Part shown: in pieces, positions 6,191 through 13,650 of the stretch
How the letters are laid out: the number at the start of each line of letters is the position of its first letter
Position numbering within the stretch: position 1 is the stretch's first letter
Assembly: GCA_017608775.1 (NCBI GenBank)
Contig: JAFCFF010000009.1
Coordinates: 1-15,029, forward strand
Source of the DNA: Candidatus Iainarchaeum sp.
GTDB lineage: Archaea; Iainarchaeota; Iainarchaeia; Iainarchaeales; JAFCFF01
Direction: 5' to 3'
Length of the DNA: 15,029 nucleotides
Translations under genes and position numbers: made by a program
The notes under the pieces: generated by a model
Database searches by the model: none
What the model was told of the DNA's origin: nothing
What the model saw: only the letters and a program-made list of their open reading frames with translations

Positions 6191-8580
6191 GACAGGTTGT
6201 GCATCTCCCTTAGGTCTTTTTCCATAAATCTTAGGTTTTCAGGAATCTCAATATTTGAAATGCCTTCTTTCAGGGAAACACCTTTTTCTTTTTTCATGTT
6301 CCATACTTTGCTGTTAAACTGAGAAACCTCCTCAAGCCCTGCTTTTATCTTGCTTTCAACACCTATTTTTTCTGGAAATTTCTCAAGGCAAATGTTTTTT
6401 CCATAAATTTCCTTATAAATTTTATATGTTATGAAAGGAATAACTGGGTAAAGCATTTTCAGTATTGTCTGTAAAGACTTATGCAAAGCATATTTTGCTG
6501 ATAAGCAATCATTTTTTCCAAATTTATTTTCTGTGTTATAGGCTCTTTTCTTTACCATCTCTAAATAGTGAGAGGCAAAATACTCCCAAGCAAAATGTCT
6601 TAGCTCTGTTGTCGCACGATAAACGTTATAAGTTGAAAAGCTTACATCAATTTTTTTTCTGACCTTTTCCAACTCTGCTAAAAACCACTTATCTGTTTCA
6701 ACAAGATTTTTTTCATCAAACTTTTCAACTTCTTTCCACTCAAACTTACTTATAAATTTGGAAATATTCCATAACTTGATAAGAAATTTCTCCTCCGCAG
6801 CAATTTTTTTCTCGCTTATGATAAAGTCTGTTTTATGAAGGTTTCCTTCAACTGCACTCCATAGCCTAAACGCCTCTGCACCAAATTTTTTTATGATCTT
6901 GCTTGGTTCTATTTTCTCTCCCTTACTTTTACTCATCTTTTCTCCTTTTTTGACAAGAATATGATAGTTTACCCAAACATTTTCAAAGGCTTTTTTACCT
7001 GTTAGCTGGAAAACTCTTAGCAGTGTGTAATATAACCAAGTCCTAATTATTTCCTTTCCCTGAGGTCTTAAGGTAAACGGAAGATATTCCTTAATCTTCT
7101 CAAAATCTGTAGTTTTTGCAAGCCTTGATGCAAGAAAGAAAACAGATATCGAGGAGTCAAACCAAGTGTCAAAAACTCTCTGCTCTCCTTTAAACTCCTT
7201 GCTACCACATTTTGGGCATTTGTCCACAGGTGGTTTTTCTTTCCATGGCTGATAGTATTTTATTTCATCTTTTTTTTGCTCAGGAATTATTGTGTGATTG
7301 CATTTTTTACAATACCATATAGGAATCTCCGTGGCGTAAAACCTTCTTCTAGATATTGCCCAGTCCATACTAACCGAGTCAATCCAGTTTTCCAAGATGT
7401 TTCTGCTTTTCTCGTCAAAAAACCTTATTTCCTTTTGTAGTTTCCTCAAGTCTTTTAGGAAATCCATCTGTTTCAAGTAAAACTCTTTCATTTCTATAAA
7501 CTCTAAGTCCTCCTTACATCTTTCGCAAACAGGGGTTTTGTGTGTTGTTTTTTCTCTTTTCTCAATAAAACCTTTTTCTTCCAACTCTTTTGTGATTTTT
7601 TCCCTTGCTTCCTTTATCTTTAATCCAGCCAAAAAACCAGAGTGCTCATTCATCTTTCCCTCTTTGTTTATTAAAACCAAGGGATCTAACTTTTGCTCCC
7701 TAAAGAACAAAATATCCATATAGTCGCCAAAGGAACACATCATAACAAGCCCAGTTCCCTTTTCAACTTCTGCAATTGGGTGTGCCATTATCTTAATTTC
7801 TCTTTCATAAAGAGGAATAACTGCATGTTTTCCCTCTAAGTGTTTGTATCTTTTGTCCTCAGGATTGAATAAAATTGCTTTGCAAGCTCCTAAAAGCTCA
7901 GGCCTTGTTGTTGCAACAGTAATTTCCTCATTAGTTTCCTTAACCTTAAATTTAACATAGTTAAAATAGGTTGGCTTTTCCTCATATGCTATTTCCGCAT
8001 CTGCGATTGTTGTTCTGCATCTTGGACAATAGTTGCTAATTTTCACATCTTCGTAAATTAGGTTTTTCTTGTAAAGATAAATAAAACTTGCTTGTGTCAA
8101 CGCCCTGTATTCCTCATCATCAGTATAGTAAACATTCCAAGCGTTTTTTCCTTTTTCATAGCTATTGTAAGTTATTCCCAACCTCTTAAAATCTTTTGTT
8201 GAGATATCTGAGGCTTCCTTTAAGATTTTTCTACAATATTCTAGAAATTTTTCCCTTGGAATTTCATGTGCAGAAATGCCAAATTTTTTTTCTGCGGCGA
8301 TTTCAATCGGCAAACCATTTCTATCTATGCCTAAAGGAAACAAAACTTTTTTTCCTTTCATTCGTTGATAACGAACAAAGAAGTCTTTCCATATATAGGC
8401 AGAAGCCTGCCCTATATGAATTGGTGCGTTTGCATATGGTGGCGGGGTGTCTATAGAATAAAGCTCGTCAAGCCTGAGTTTTTTTTGATTTGAAAAACCA
8501 TAGAGTTTTTCCCAGTCTTTTTCCCAGTCCTTAAGGATTTCTTCCTCAAAAGACTTATCCCATTTTTTTTCTTTTAGCAT
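6187..8580 (-). CDS. valS: Valine--tRNA ligase
   Basis: Class I synthetase that charges tRNA-Val with valine using ATP. Visible are the HIGH-type motif as HIGQ (55-58), GIDRNGLPIE (84-93), the CP1 editing domain with TTRPE (224-228) and GTGLVMMCSFGD (275-286), WAISRRRFYATEIPIWYCKKC (407-427), FDTWFDSS (470-477), KMSKS (548-552) and a helical anticodon-binding domain from about 590. Cys pairs at 185/188, 352/355, 424/427 and 455/458 suggest zinc ribbons. The GTG-CSFGD block and DTWFDSS fit archaeal ValRS better than IleRS or LeuRS. At 797 aa it is somewhat short and seems to lack a long C-terminal coiled coil. The ATG at 8580 has AAGGG upstream. It lies 15 nt after eL41, so the two are probably one operon. 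The fourth HIGH residue is Gln, not His. Confidence 0.92.
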   Translation of the reverse strand: MLKEKKWDKSFEEEILKDWEKDWEKLYGFSNQKKLRLDELYSIDTPPPYANAPIHIGQASAYIWKDFFVRYQRMKGKKVLFPLGIDRNGLPIEIAAEKKFGISAHEIPREKFLEYCRKILKEASDISTKDFKRLGITYNSYEKGKNAWNVYYTDDEEYRALTQASFIYLYKKNLIYEDVKISNYCPRCRTTIADAEIAYEEKPTYFNYVKFKVKETNEEITVATTRPELLGACKAILFNPEDKRYKHLEGKHAVIPLYEREIKIMAHPIAEVEKGTGLVMMCSFGDYMDILFFREQKLDPLVLINKEGKMNEHSGFLAGLKIKEAREKITKELEEKGFIEKREKTTHKTPVCERCKEDLEFIEMKEFYLKQMDFLKDLRKLQKEIRFFDEKSRNILENWIDSVSMDWAISRRRFYATEIPIWYCKKCNHTIIPEQKKDEIKYYQPWKEKPPVDKCPKCGSKEFKGEQRVFDTWFDSSISVFFLASRLAKTTDFEKIKEYLPFTLRPQGKEIIRTWLYYTLLRVFQLTGKKAFENVWVNYHILVKKGEKMSKSKGEKIEPSKIIKKFGAEAFRLWSAVEGNLHKTDFIISEKKIAAEEKFLIKLWNISKFISKFEWKEVEKFDEKNLVETDKWFLAELEKVRKKIDVSFSTYNVYRATTELRHFAWEYFASHYLEMVKKRAYNTENKFGKNDCLSAKYALHKSLQTILKMLYPVIPFITYKIYKEIYGKNICLEKFPEKIGVESKIKAGLEEVSQFNSKVWNMKKEKGVSLKEGISNIEIPENLRFMEKDLREMHNLS

Positions 8581-8595
8581 AAGAATCCCTTAAAA

Positions 8596-8718
8596 TCAGC
8601 TTTCTCTTCTCTTTCTTCTTTTTCTTTTCTGTTTTCTCATTTTCTTTTTTCTCCATTTCCATCTTTGCATTGCCTTTGGTTTCTTAAATCTGCTTGATTT
8701 TTTCTTTCTTGTTCCCAT
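8596..8718 (-). CDS. rpl41e: Ribosomal protein eL41 (40 aa)
   Basis: A very short, extremely basic protein. Its C-terminal part QRWKWRKKKMRKQKRKRRKR matches the single-helix eL41 found in archaeal and eukaryotic large subunits, where it sits at the subunit interface. Archaeal eL41 is commonly about 25-37 aa; here about 16 extra residues rich in Lys, Arg and Ser precede the core. The ATG at 8718 is chosen because GAGG lies 7 nt upstream; a start at Met17 would give a more usual length but has no evident ribosome site. The stop at 8596-8598 is 15 nt before valS, indicating co-transcription from the TATA at 8757. Confidence 0.85.
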   Translation of the reverse strand: MGTRKKKSSRFKKPKAMQRWKWRKKKMRKQKRKRRKRRES

Positions 8719-8756
8719 CTTAAAACCTCGTTAGATTATAAAAAACATTAAAATAT

Positions 8757-8762
8757 TATAAA
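8757..8762 (-). promoter_or_regulatory. TATA box for eL41-valS
   Basis: The minus strand reads TTTATA here, about 40 nt before the eL41 ATG. A start about 25 nt downstream, near 8734, would leave a short leader carrying the GAGG ribosome site. A second TATA-like stretch at 8736-8743 is too close to the ATG to fit. Confidence 0.5.
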
Positions 8763-8799
8763 TGTTAAGAAAACAAATTTAAAAAAACAATTTTAAAGA

Positions 8800-8873
8800 T
8801 GCCCCTGCCGGGATTCGAACCCGGGTCACGGCCTCGAAAGGGCCGGATGCTTGGCCAACTACACCACAGGGGC
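8800..8873 (-). tRNA. tRNA-Glu (UUC)
   Basis: A complete cloverleaf on minus: acceptor GCCCCTG pairs with CAGGGGC plus discriminator A. The anticodon stem CGGCC/GGCCG encloses loop CTTTCGA with anticodon UUC. The T arm GTTCGAATCC is intact. There is no intron and the 3' CCA is not encoded. A possible TATA (GTTTAAGG, 8904-8897) sits at the right distance upstream. Confidence 0.96.
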
Positions 8874-8922
8874 GCCTAAACCAGAAAATCAAAGTCCTTA
8901 AACAAAATGGAGAGGGCTCTTC

Positions 8923-8930
8923 TTTAAAAA
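8923..8930 (+). promoter_or_regulatory. TATA box for eL40
   Basis: TTTAAAAA is centred about 26 nt before the eL40 ATG at 8952, predicting a leaderless or nearly leaderless mRNA. No Shine-Dalgarno sequence is seen before that ATG, which agrees. Confidence 0.45.
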
Positions 8931-8951
8931 CTTTTTTTATTCTTTTGAGTT

Positions 8952-9110
8952 ATGGCAAGATTTCCAGAGGCTGAACAAAGGCTTTTTCAAAAGGTTTATG
9001 TTTGCAAGAAATGCAAGACAGTAAATAAGCCAAAGTCAAGAAGAAAACCATTGAAATGCAGGAAATGTGGATCAAAAGACCTAAGACTTAAGAGAAAAAA
9101 GAAGCAGTAG
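8952..9110 (+). CDS. rpl40e: Ribosomal protein eL40 (52 aa)
   Basis: A small basic zinc-ribbon protein of the large subunit. It opens with the family signature MARFPEAEQRLF and has two Cys pairs, C18/C21 and C36/C39, which bind one zinc. The C-terminal tail (RLKRKKKQ) is basic, as in archaeal eL40, which is the ubiquitin-free equivalent of the eukaryotic protein. Length is typical. It is oriented opposite to its neighbours. Its TAG ends at 9110 and the convergent FEN1 stop codon begins at 9111, with no base between. Confidence 0.95.
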   Translation: MARFPEAEQRLFQKVYVCKKCKTVNKPKSRRKPLKCRKCGSKDLRLKRKKKQ

Positions 9111-10130
9111 CTAAAACCAGCTCTCTAGTTTTTTTTGAGAGCCTTTTTCATCATGTTTGAATAAAAACTTTTGCAAGGCATTCTCAACCCTTACTTCCGA
9201 GAAATCGTGTTTGTCAACAAGAAATTTTTTGATTTTTCCAACATCTGGCTTCTTAAACTCTATTTTATAGTTTTTAACTATGTCTGGCTTTAGGAAAATA
9301 TCTTGAACCTCTTTCCATTCCTTAAAATCATATGAAAACCTATCAAGAAGTTCCTCAAAAGTTTTTGTGTTTTTAACAAGCTTTAGAGCGGTTTTTGGTC
9401 CCACTCTTTCTGCCTTGTCGTTGAAGTCTGTCCCAACAAGCATCGCAATCCAGATAAGTTTTTCCCTTGTTATTTTATTTTTCTCCAGGGTTTTGGAAAG
9501 AATGACTTTTTCCGAATTAACATCGATAAAAATTTCCCTACCAGGAAGTTTCCTTCTTCCGGAGATAGTGACATTTCTGTAAAGAGTTTCCCCACCGTAA
9601 AGCAGGGTATCAAAGTCCTGGCTTATAACTCCCTGTACATCTCCCTCTGAATTCATATAGGCACACTGGGCTTCGGCGTCGTACTTTGCCACAAGATATG
9701 GAAACCCCATATACCCAAGAAGTTCCTTGGATGACTCAACAAGATCCTGGGTAACCTTAATGCTTCTCTGGGCAAACAAGGCAGCTCTCTCAAGATCCCC
9801 CTCCTCTAGGGCCTTTCTTTCCTCCTCCCTTGCTTTTTCCTTTTCCCTCTCTCTTTTTTTTATTTCCTTCTCCTTTAGTCTTTGGGGCTCTCCATCAAAA
9901 ACAAAAACAGGCTTTATGTCTTGTTCGTACCATCTTATACCCCTGTAAAACAATCCAGATAAATGACTTGTTATTCTTCCCTTTGAGTCCATAAGCAAGG
10001 AGTTGTCCTGCCCCCTTATGTTTGCCAAAAACTGATAGATAATATTATATGCATCTATTGCAAGAACACCACGAATTTGTTCAAGAGGAATTTCCTCTCT
10101 ATAAACAATGTCTTTTATGTCAACACCCAT
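9111..10130 (-). CDS. fen: Flap endonuclease 1 (FEN1)
   Basis: Structure-specific nuclease that removes 5' flaps in Okazaki fragment maturation and base-excision repair. The N domain has D26 and D79 (FVFDGEP), and the I domain has D151, E153 (YDAEAQCAYM), D172 and D174 (SQDFD), then D235 (GTDFND) and the helix-hairpin-helix VGPKTALKLV, all in family order. The charged helical arch spans about 84-115. The C terminus QKKLESWF is a PCNA-interacting box. Length, 339 aa, is normal. I start at the ATG at 10130 because the family begins MGV; a TTG one codon earlier is unlikely. No Shine-Dalgarno is present and a TATA sits near 10157, so the mRNA is probably leaderless. D151 replaces the usual metal-ligand Glu. 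Confidence 0.95.
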   Translation of the reverse strand: MGVDIKDIVYREEIPLEQIRGVLAIDAYNIIYQFLANIRGQDNSLLMDSKGRITSHLSGLFYRGIRWYEQDIKPVFVFDGEPQRLKEKEIKKREREKEKAREEERKALEEGDLERAALFAQRSIKVTQDLVESSKELLGYMGFPYLVAKYDAEAQCAYMNSEGDVQGVISQDFDTLLYGGETLYRNVTISGRRKLPGREIFIDVNSEKVILSKTLEKNKITREKLIWIAMLVGTDFNDKAERVGPKTALKLVKNTKTFEELLDRFSYDFKEWKEVQDIFLKPDIVKNYKIEFKKPDVGKIKKFLVDKHDFSEVRVENALQKFLFKHDEKGSQKKLESWF

Positions 10131-10217
10131 CAAGGAAAAAAGAAGTTCAAATACTTTAAAACATTTGTGTAAATCTTAGGCATCTCTTAAAAAGCTTTTC
10201 TTAAATCTTCAATTAAG
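10131..10217. promoter_or_regulatory. Divergent promoters of fen and protease
   Basis: An 87-bp gap between divergent genes. On minus, TTTTAAAG (10161-10154) lies about 27 nt before the fen ATG. On +, CTTAAAAA (10186-10193) lies about 28 nt before the protease ATG. Neither start has a ribosome site, so both messages are probably leaderless. Confidence 0.5.
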
Positions 10218-11609
10218 ATGGCAATTTCTCTTGTTTACGTAATTCTTTTTCTGTTGATATTTGTGCCGCCTTTTTTTCTTCGTTTTTTCAAAAATCTTGA
10301 TGTCAGACTTTTTATCTCGTTTTACAGGACAAAAAAAGGAATGAGTTTAATTAAAAAAATTTCAAAGCTAAGGTTTTGGTCAGCACTTTCAACAACAGGG
10401 CTTGTTCTTGGTTTTGGGACCCTTGCCCTTGACTACTTATTTTTCAAAAAGCACAAAACAGGAAAAAGAGTTTTTCTTGTTGTCATTTCATTTGTTTTTC
10501 TTTTTTTATTTTTTGTTTTCCTAGATTTTCTTCTTTCAAAGTTTTTCAACATTGAGTTTTCATTAACAACAATAAGGATTTTGGGGCATCTTTCCCTGGC
10601 TGGGTTTGGTTTAAGTATCTTTGCCATGGTTCTTCTTGCCTACAATGCCTATATCATATTCTCAAAAATAATGGTAGGTCAAACCGCCTTGCCTGGGATA
10701 GCACCCTTGTTACCTGGCATTGAAATAAGGAACGTGCCAATAGTAGTTCCCTGGCATGGCTGGATAATTCTGATCGCAATTCTAATAATTCATGAGTTGT
10801 CACACGGAGTTCAGGCATTTGTTGAAAAAATAAAGCTGAAAAACCTGGGAGTTATTCTTCTTGGCCTGCTTCCTATAGGTGCTTTTGTTGAGCCTGATGA
10901 AAAACAGCTTTCAAAACCAAAAAACGACGCAAAAACCCTAAGAATTATCTCCGCAGGCCCTACCTCAAACATTTTTCTTGCCTTTCTTCTCATGATCTTG
11001 GTTTTTTTCATATTAAAACCAGTTATGATTCCTGGAATGCTTGCATATGAAAAAACCTTGGAGAAAAGAGTTGAGGTTGTTGGAATAACTGGTGAACCAC
11101 CAAGGGAAAGCCTACCAAAAAACTCTTTTATAATAAGTATTGACAACAAAAAAGTGTCGACAATAAAGGAGCTAAGCGATGTTTTGGATAAGAAGGAAAA
11201 AGGCGCAGAAGTCTTGATATCTTATTTACATAACAATCAAATTTTTGAAAAAAACCTCAGACTTAAGGACGGAATGTTGGGAATAAGGGTTCGGGAAAGT
11301 TTTTTGGAGGAGCCAAATCTAAGCTATAAGCTAAAATCATTTTTCCTTTCAACAGGGCTGACAACAAAACACTCTCAAAACTTTTTATTTTGGTTTATAA
11401 TTTTAAACATAGTTGTTGCGTTTACAAATTTCCTACCAATACTTCCGTTTGACGGTGGAAGGCTTGTAACAATCCTATTTACTCCGTTTGTTTTGGGAAA
11501 AAGGAAAACTGAAAATCAAATAAAACTAGCAAGGAAAAGAATAGCATCCTTTTTCCTAACATTGGGAATTTTTCTTTTTATTGTAAACATACTTCCTATT
11601 TTCCTTTAA
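10218..11609 (+). CDS. Site-2 protease family zinc metalloprotease (M50)
   Basis: An intramembrane metalloprotease, 463 aa. The active-site motif HELSH (192-196) lies in a membrane helix at about 181-200. The third zinc ligand region is NFLPILPFDGGR (404-415, D412), and ISAGPTSN (244-251) is also typical of M50 proteins. A PDZ-like domain spans about 283-355 between membrane segments, as in RseP-type proteases. N-terminal hydrophobic helices are at about 3-20, 60-74, 85-108 and 124-148, and C-terminal ones at about 390-420 and 443-462. Such enzymes cut membrane-bound regulators or signal peptides; the substrate here is unknown. It is divergent from fen and convergent with ftsZ, sharing the hairpin at 11633 as a likely terminator. 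Confidence 0.9.
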   Translation: MAISLVYVILFLLIFVPPFFLRFFKNLDVRLFISFYRTKKGMSLIKKISKLRFWSALSTTGLVLGFGTLALDYLFFKKHKTGKRVFLVVISFVFLFLFFVFLDFLLSKFFNIEFSLTTIRILGHLSLAGFGLSIFAMVLLAYNAYIIFSKIMVGQTALPGIAPLLPGIEIRNVPIVVPWHGWIILIAILIIHELSHGVQAFVEKIKLKNLGVILLGLLPIGAFVEPDEKQLSKPKNDAKTLRIISAGPTSNIFLAFLLMILVFFILKPVMIPGMLAYEKTLEKRVEVVGITGEPPRESLPKNSFIISIDNKKVSTIKELSDVLDKKEKGAEVLISYLHNNQIFEKNLRLKDGMLGIRVRESFLEEPNLSYKLKSFFLSTGLTTKHSQNFLFWFIILNIVVAFTNFLPILPFDGGRLVTILFTPFVLGKRKTENQIKLARKRIASFFLTLGIFLFIVNILPIFL

Positions 11610-11632
11610 AATTTTAAAAAAAAGAAAAATAG

Positions 11633-11656
11633 AAAAAGGCTTTAAAAGCCTTTTTT
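11633..11656. terminator. Bidirectional hairpin terminator
   Basis: AAAAAGGCTT and AAGCCTTTTT form a 10-bp stem with a 3-nt loop, flanked by A and T runs so that either strand ends in Ts after the stem. It lies between the convergent stops of the protease (11609) and ftsZ (11666). In archaea the T run matters most for termination. Confidence 0.65.
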
Positions 11657-11665
11657 CAAGTTAAC

Positions 11666-12736
11666 TTAGCCCAAATACTCTATTCCTAACTCATCTCTTG
11701 ATGGGGTCTTTCCCTTTACTGTCTCTCTTCCCTTTATGTATGGGCTTTTTACTCCTGTGAAGATTGCTATTACCTGTATGGTGTTTCCAATGCTTGGGTC
11801 TAACCTTGATCCCCATATAACTGTTGCCTGTGGGGAAACCCTCTCAGTCAAGAGCTCACCAACTGCGTTTGCCTCTCCTATTGTCATGTCTTCAGAGCCA
11901 GAGATATGGATCAAAACTCCTTGTGCGTCATCAGTGCTTACGTCTAGTAGTCTGTTCTTTAGGACATCATCAACAACCTCCTCTACTCTGTTTACGCCTG
12001 CTGCCTCACCAACAGCAATCAATGAAACTCCTTTGTTTGCCATAACAGCTCTTATATCTGCGTAATCCAGGTTGATTAGGCTGGGCGTTGTTATTGTTTC
12101 CGTTATTCCTGTTACTGCCTTTGCTATGATTTCGTCAGCAACCCTAAAGGCATCTTCCATAGGCAGGTTTGGAACAAGCTCAACCAGCCTGTTGTTATCT
12201 AAGATAACAACAGTGTCTGTGATTTCCTGCAGCCTGTTTATCCCTAGCTCTGCGTTGTAAACCCTTGCTCTTTCTAAGGCAAACGGAAAGTTGACAACAG
12301 CGATTGTTATCGCGCCAAAGTTCTTTGCAATCTCTGCGATTATCGGAGCAGCACCTGTTCCTGTGCCTCCTCCCATTCCCGCGCATATAAAAACCATATC
12401 GCTGTCTTTCAACAATTCCTCCAAGGCATTTCTTGAGGCTTCAGCAGCTTTTGCTCCTATGTCCGGATATCCTCCTGCGCCAAGTCCTCTTGTAACGCTT
12501 TTTCCGATAAGGACCTTTGTTATTTCATCAGGAATAAGAGCCAGATGTTGCTTGTCTGTGTTGATTGCGGCTAGATGTGCACCTCGTACTCCCATCTCGT
12601 AAATTCTTCTTAGAGTGTTACATCCTGCTCCCCCAACACCAACAACAACAATCCTAGGAGCAGCAAACTCTATGTCTTTTTCCTTTGCTTGGACAGCGGT
12701 TTTCCTCCCAACTGCCTTCTGAACTAATGTCTTCAT
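11666..12736 (-). CDS. ftsZ: Cell division GTPase FtsZ
   Basis: Tubulin-family GTPase that polymerises into the division ring. Visible are the nucleotide-binding start VVVGVGGAGCNT (31-41), the tubulin signature GMGGGTGTG (120-128), and the T7 catalytic loop NLDYAD (222-227), which completes the GTPase site of the next subunit. The C terminus ends DELGIEYLG, a short tail resembling archaeal FtsZ1 (tentative). The predicted protein is 356 aa. The frame extends to 12754, but those codons read through the Shine-Dalgarno AAGGAGGTGT (12750-12741), so the true start is the ATG at 12736 or the one just before it at 12739; 12736 has the better 7-nt spacing. It has its own promoter and seems monocistronic. 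Confidence 0.96.
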   Translation of the reverse strand: MKTLVQKAVGRKTAVQAKEKDIEFAAPRIVVVGVGGAGCNTLRRIYEMGVRGAHLAAINTDKQHLALIPDEITKVLIGKSVTRGLGAGGYPDIGAKAAEASRNALEELLKDSDMVFICAGMGGGTGTGAAPIIAEIAKNFGAITIAVVNFPFALERARVYNAELGINRLQEITDTVVILDNNRLVELVPNLPMEDAFRVADEIIAKAVTGITETITTPSLINLDYADIRAVMANKGVSLIAVGEAAGVNRVEEVVDDVLKNRLLDVSTDDAQGVLIHISGSEDMTIGEANAVGELLTERVSPQATVIWGSRLDPSIGNTIQVIAIFTGVKSPYIKGRETVKGKTPSRDELGIEYLG

Positions 12737-12740
12737 CATT

Positions 12741-12750
12741 ACACCTCCTT
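12741..12750 (-). promoter_or_regulatory. Shine-Dalgarno site of ftsZ
   Basis: AAGGAGGTGT on minus is an almost full complement of the 16S 3' end (CACCUCC) seen in this window. It is the strongest ribosome site here and decides the ftsZ start, ruling out the ATG at 12754. Confidence 0.85.
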
Positions 12751-12788
12751 GCATAAATAGTTTTTACTAATTAAAGTAATGTCAAGGT

Positions 12789-12798
12789 TATTTATATG
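12789..12798 (-). promoter_or_regulatory. TATA box for ftsZ
   Basis: Minus ATATAAATAA, preceded by AAAAAGCC as a possible BRE. A start about 25 nt downstream, near 12768, would give a leader of roughly 30 nt carrying the strong ribosome site. Confidence 0.6.
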
Positions 12799-13274
12799 GC
12801 TTTTTAACACTCTAAGGCCTAAAATAACATGTTTTTAGCTTATTTTTGATGTTTTTATAGGAGAAAAACAACTTTAAAAACCTTAAAAAACAAAATTAAG
12901 ACATTTTAACTAATATTTTTCCTTTCTTTTTGTTTTTTTTCCCTCTTTTCTTTATTAAACTCCAAATAAACTATATTTTATTATAAAAATAACTTAAAAA
13001 GAGTTTTTTAAACTAAAAAAGCTTTTTTAATGGTTTTTTAGCCCAAAGTTTTCTTATTAGTCCTTAACAATATTTTGTTTTTTTAAAAAACGTTATTCTT
13101 TCTTTTTTTTAAAAAATATTCGTTATTCTTCTTTATTTTAAATAAAAAGAAGACATTTACAGTTTAACAACATTTAGTTGTTTTTATTGTTTTTTCAATA
13201 TAAAAAAGACTTGAGCAAAAACAATATTGTGTTTATTTGAAAACTTCGTGTATTTTTTATCCCTTAAAACCAGA
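12799..13274. other. AT-rich non-coding region
   Basis: The longest gene-free stretch, about 480 bases dominated by A and T runs, with no credible ORF on either strand. It holds a 10-bp direct repeat CGTTATTCTT at 13091-13100 and 13121-13130, exactly 30 bp apart; a perfect palindrome ACAATATTGT at 13221-13230; and the similar ACAATATTTTGT at 13068-13079. It lies between ftsZ and the tRNA cluster, both leading away toward ftsZ. It could be a regulatory region, a nucleoid-protein site or a replication origin; none is proven. Confidence 0.5.
13091..13130. repeat. Direct repeat pair, 30-bp spacing
   Basis: CGTTATTCTT occurs at 13091-13100 and again at 13121-13130, each preceded within a few bases by an A run. 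The 30-bp period is close to three helical turns, placing both copies on one face of the DNA. No third copy was found by eye. Confidence 0.6.
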
Positions 13275-13346
13275 CGGGCCTGGGAGGGATCGAACCTCCG
13301 ACCTTCTGGTTAACAGCCAGACGCTCTACCATTGAGCTACAGGCCC
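13275..13346 (-). tRNA. tRNA-Asn (GUU)
   Basis: A complete cloverleaf: acceptor GGGCCTG/CAGGCCC with discriminator G, D arm TAGCTCAATGGTAGAGC, anticodon stem TCTGG/CCAGA with loop CTGTTAA (anticodon GUU), and T arm GGAGG/CCTCC. There is no intron and no encoded CCA. It is last in a three-tRNA transcript. Confidence 0.97.
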
Positions 13347-13347
13347 A

Positions 13348-13420
13348 TGGGTCGGACGGGACTCGAACCCGTAACCACCTGGTTAAGAGCCAGGTGCTCT
13401 ACCAATTGAGCTACCGACCC
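13348..13420 (-). tRNA. tRNA-Lys (CUU)
   Basis: A complete cloverleaf: acceptor GGGTCGG/CCGACCC with discriminator A, anticodon stem CCTGG/CCAGG with loop CTCTTAA (anticodon CUU), and T arm ACGGG/CCCGT. CCA is not encoded. It is separated from tRNA-Asn by one nucleotide (13347) and from tRNA-Ser by one (13421). Confidence 0.97.
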
Positions 13421-13421
13421 A

Positions 13422-13505
13422 CGGAGAGAGAGGGATTTGAACCCTCACGGGCTTTCGCCCACTAGCTTAGCAGGCTAGCGCGTCTACCAGTTCCGCCATC
13501 TCTCC
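13422..13505 (-). tRNA. tRNA-Ser (GCU)
   Basis: A class II tRNA, 84 nt, with a long variable arm (stem GGGC/GCCC with GAAA loop). Acceptor GGAGAGA pairs with TCTCTCC, with discriminator G. The anticodon stem CTAGC/GCTAG holds loop CTGCTAA (anticodon GCU). The discriminator G and the anticodon favour Ser over Leu, although the D-arm part resembles tRNA-Leu. CCA is not encoded. It is first in the cluster. Confidence 0.95.
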
Positions 13506-13543
13506 TAAAAACAAAGCAACCTAAAAATAAAAATCCTTCAAAG

Positions 13544-13552
13544 GTTTTTAAA
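13544..13552 (-). promoter_or_regulatory. TATA box for Ser-Lys-Asn tRNA cluster
   Basis: Minus ATTTAAAAA lies about 42 nt before tRNA-Ser. A start about 25 nt downstream leaves a leader of some 15-18 nt for RNase P to remove. No TATA can fit in the 1-nt spacers, so all three tRNAs should share this promoter. Confidence 0.55.
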
Positions 13553-13650
13553 TCTATTTAGAGAAAAGCAGAGAATAATAGGCTTTGAGCATAGTGGTTT
13601 TAAATAAAAAAGAGGTTTAAACAAAATAACAGTTTTAATAAAAGGTTTAA

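Noticed and set aside
10433..11149. Minus-strand ORFs inside the protease gene, and similar ORFs opposite ftsZ, fen, valS and MFS
   Set aside because: They are antisense shadows of well-supported genes, with low-complexity Lys/Ser-rich or unrecognisable translations.
12737..12754. ftsZ start at the ATG at 12754
   Set aside because: The codons after it spell the Shine-Dalgarno sequence that serves the ATGs at 12739/12736.
12799..13274. Calling the AT-rich region a replication origin
   Set aside because: No ORB-like motif or orc1/cdc6 gene is visible; two direct repeats are not enough.
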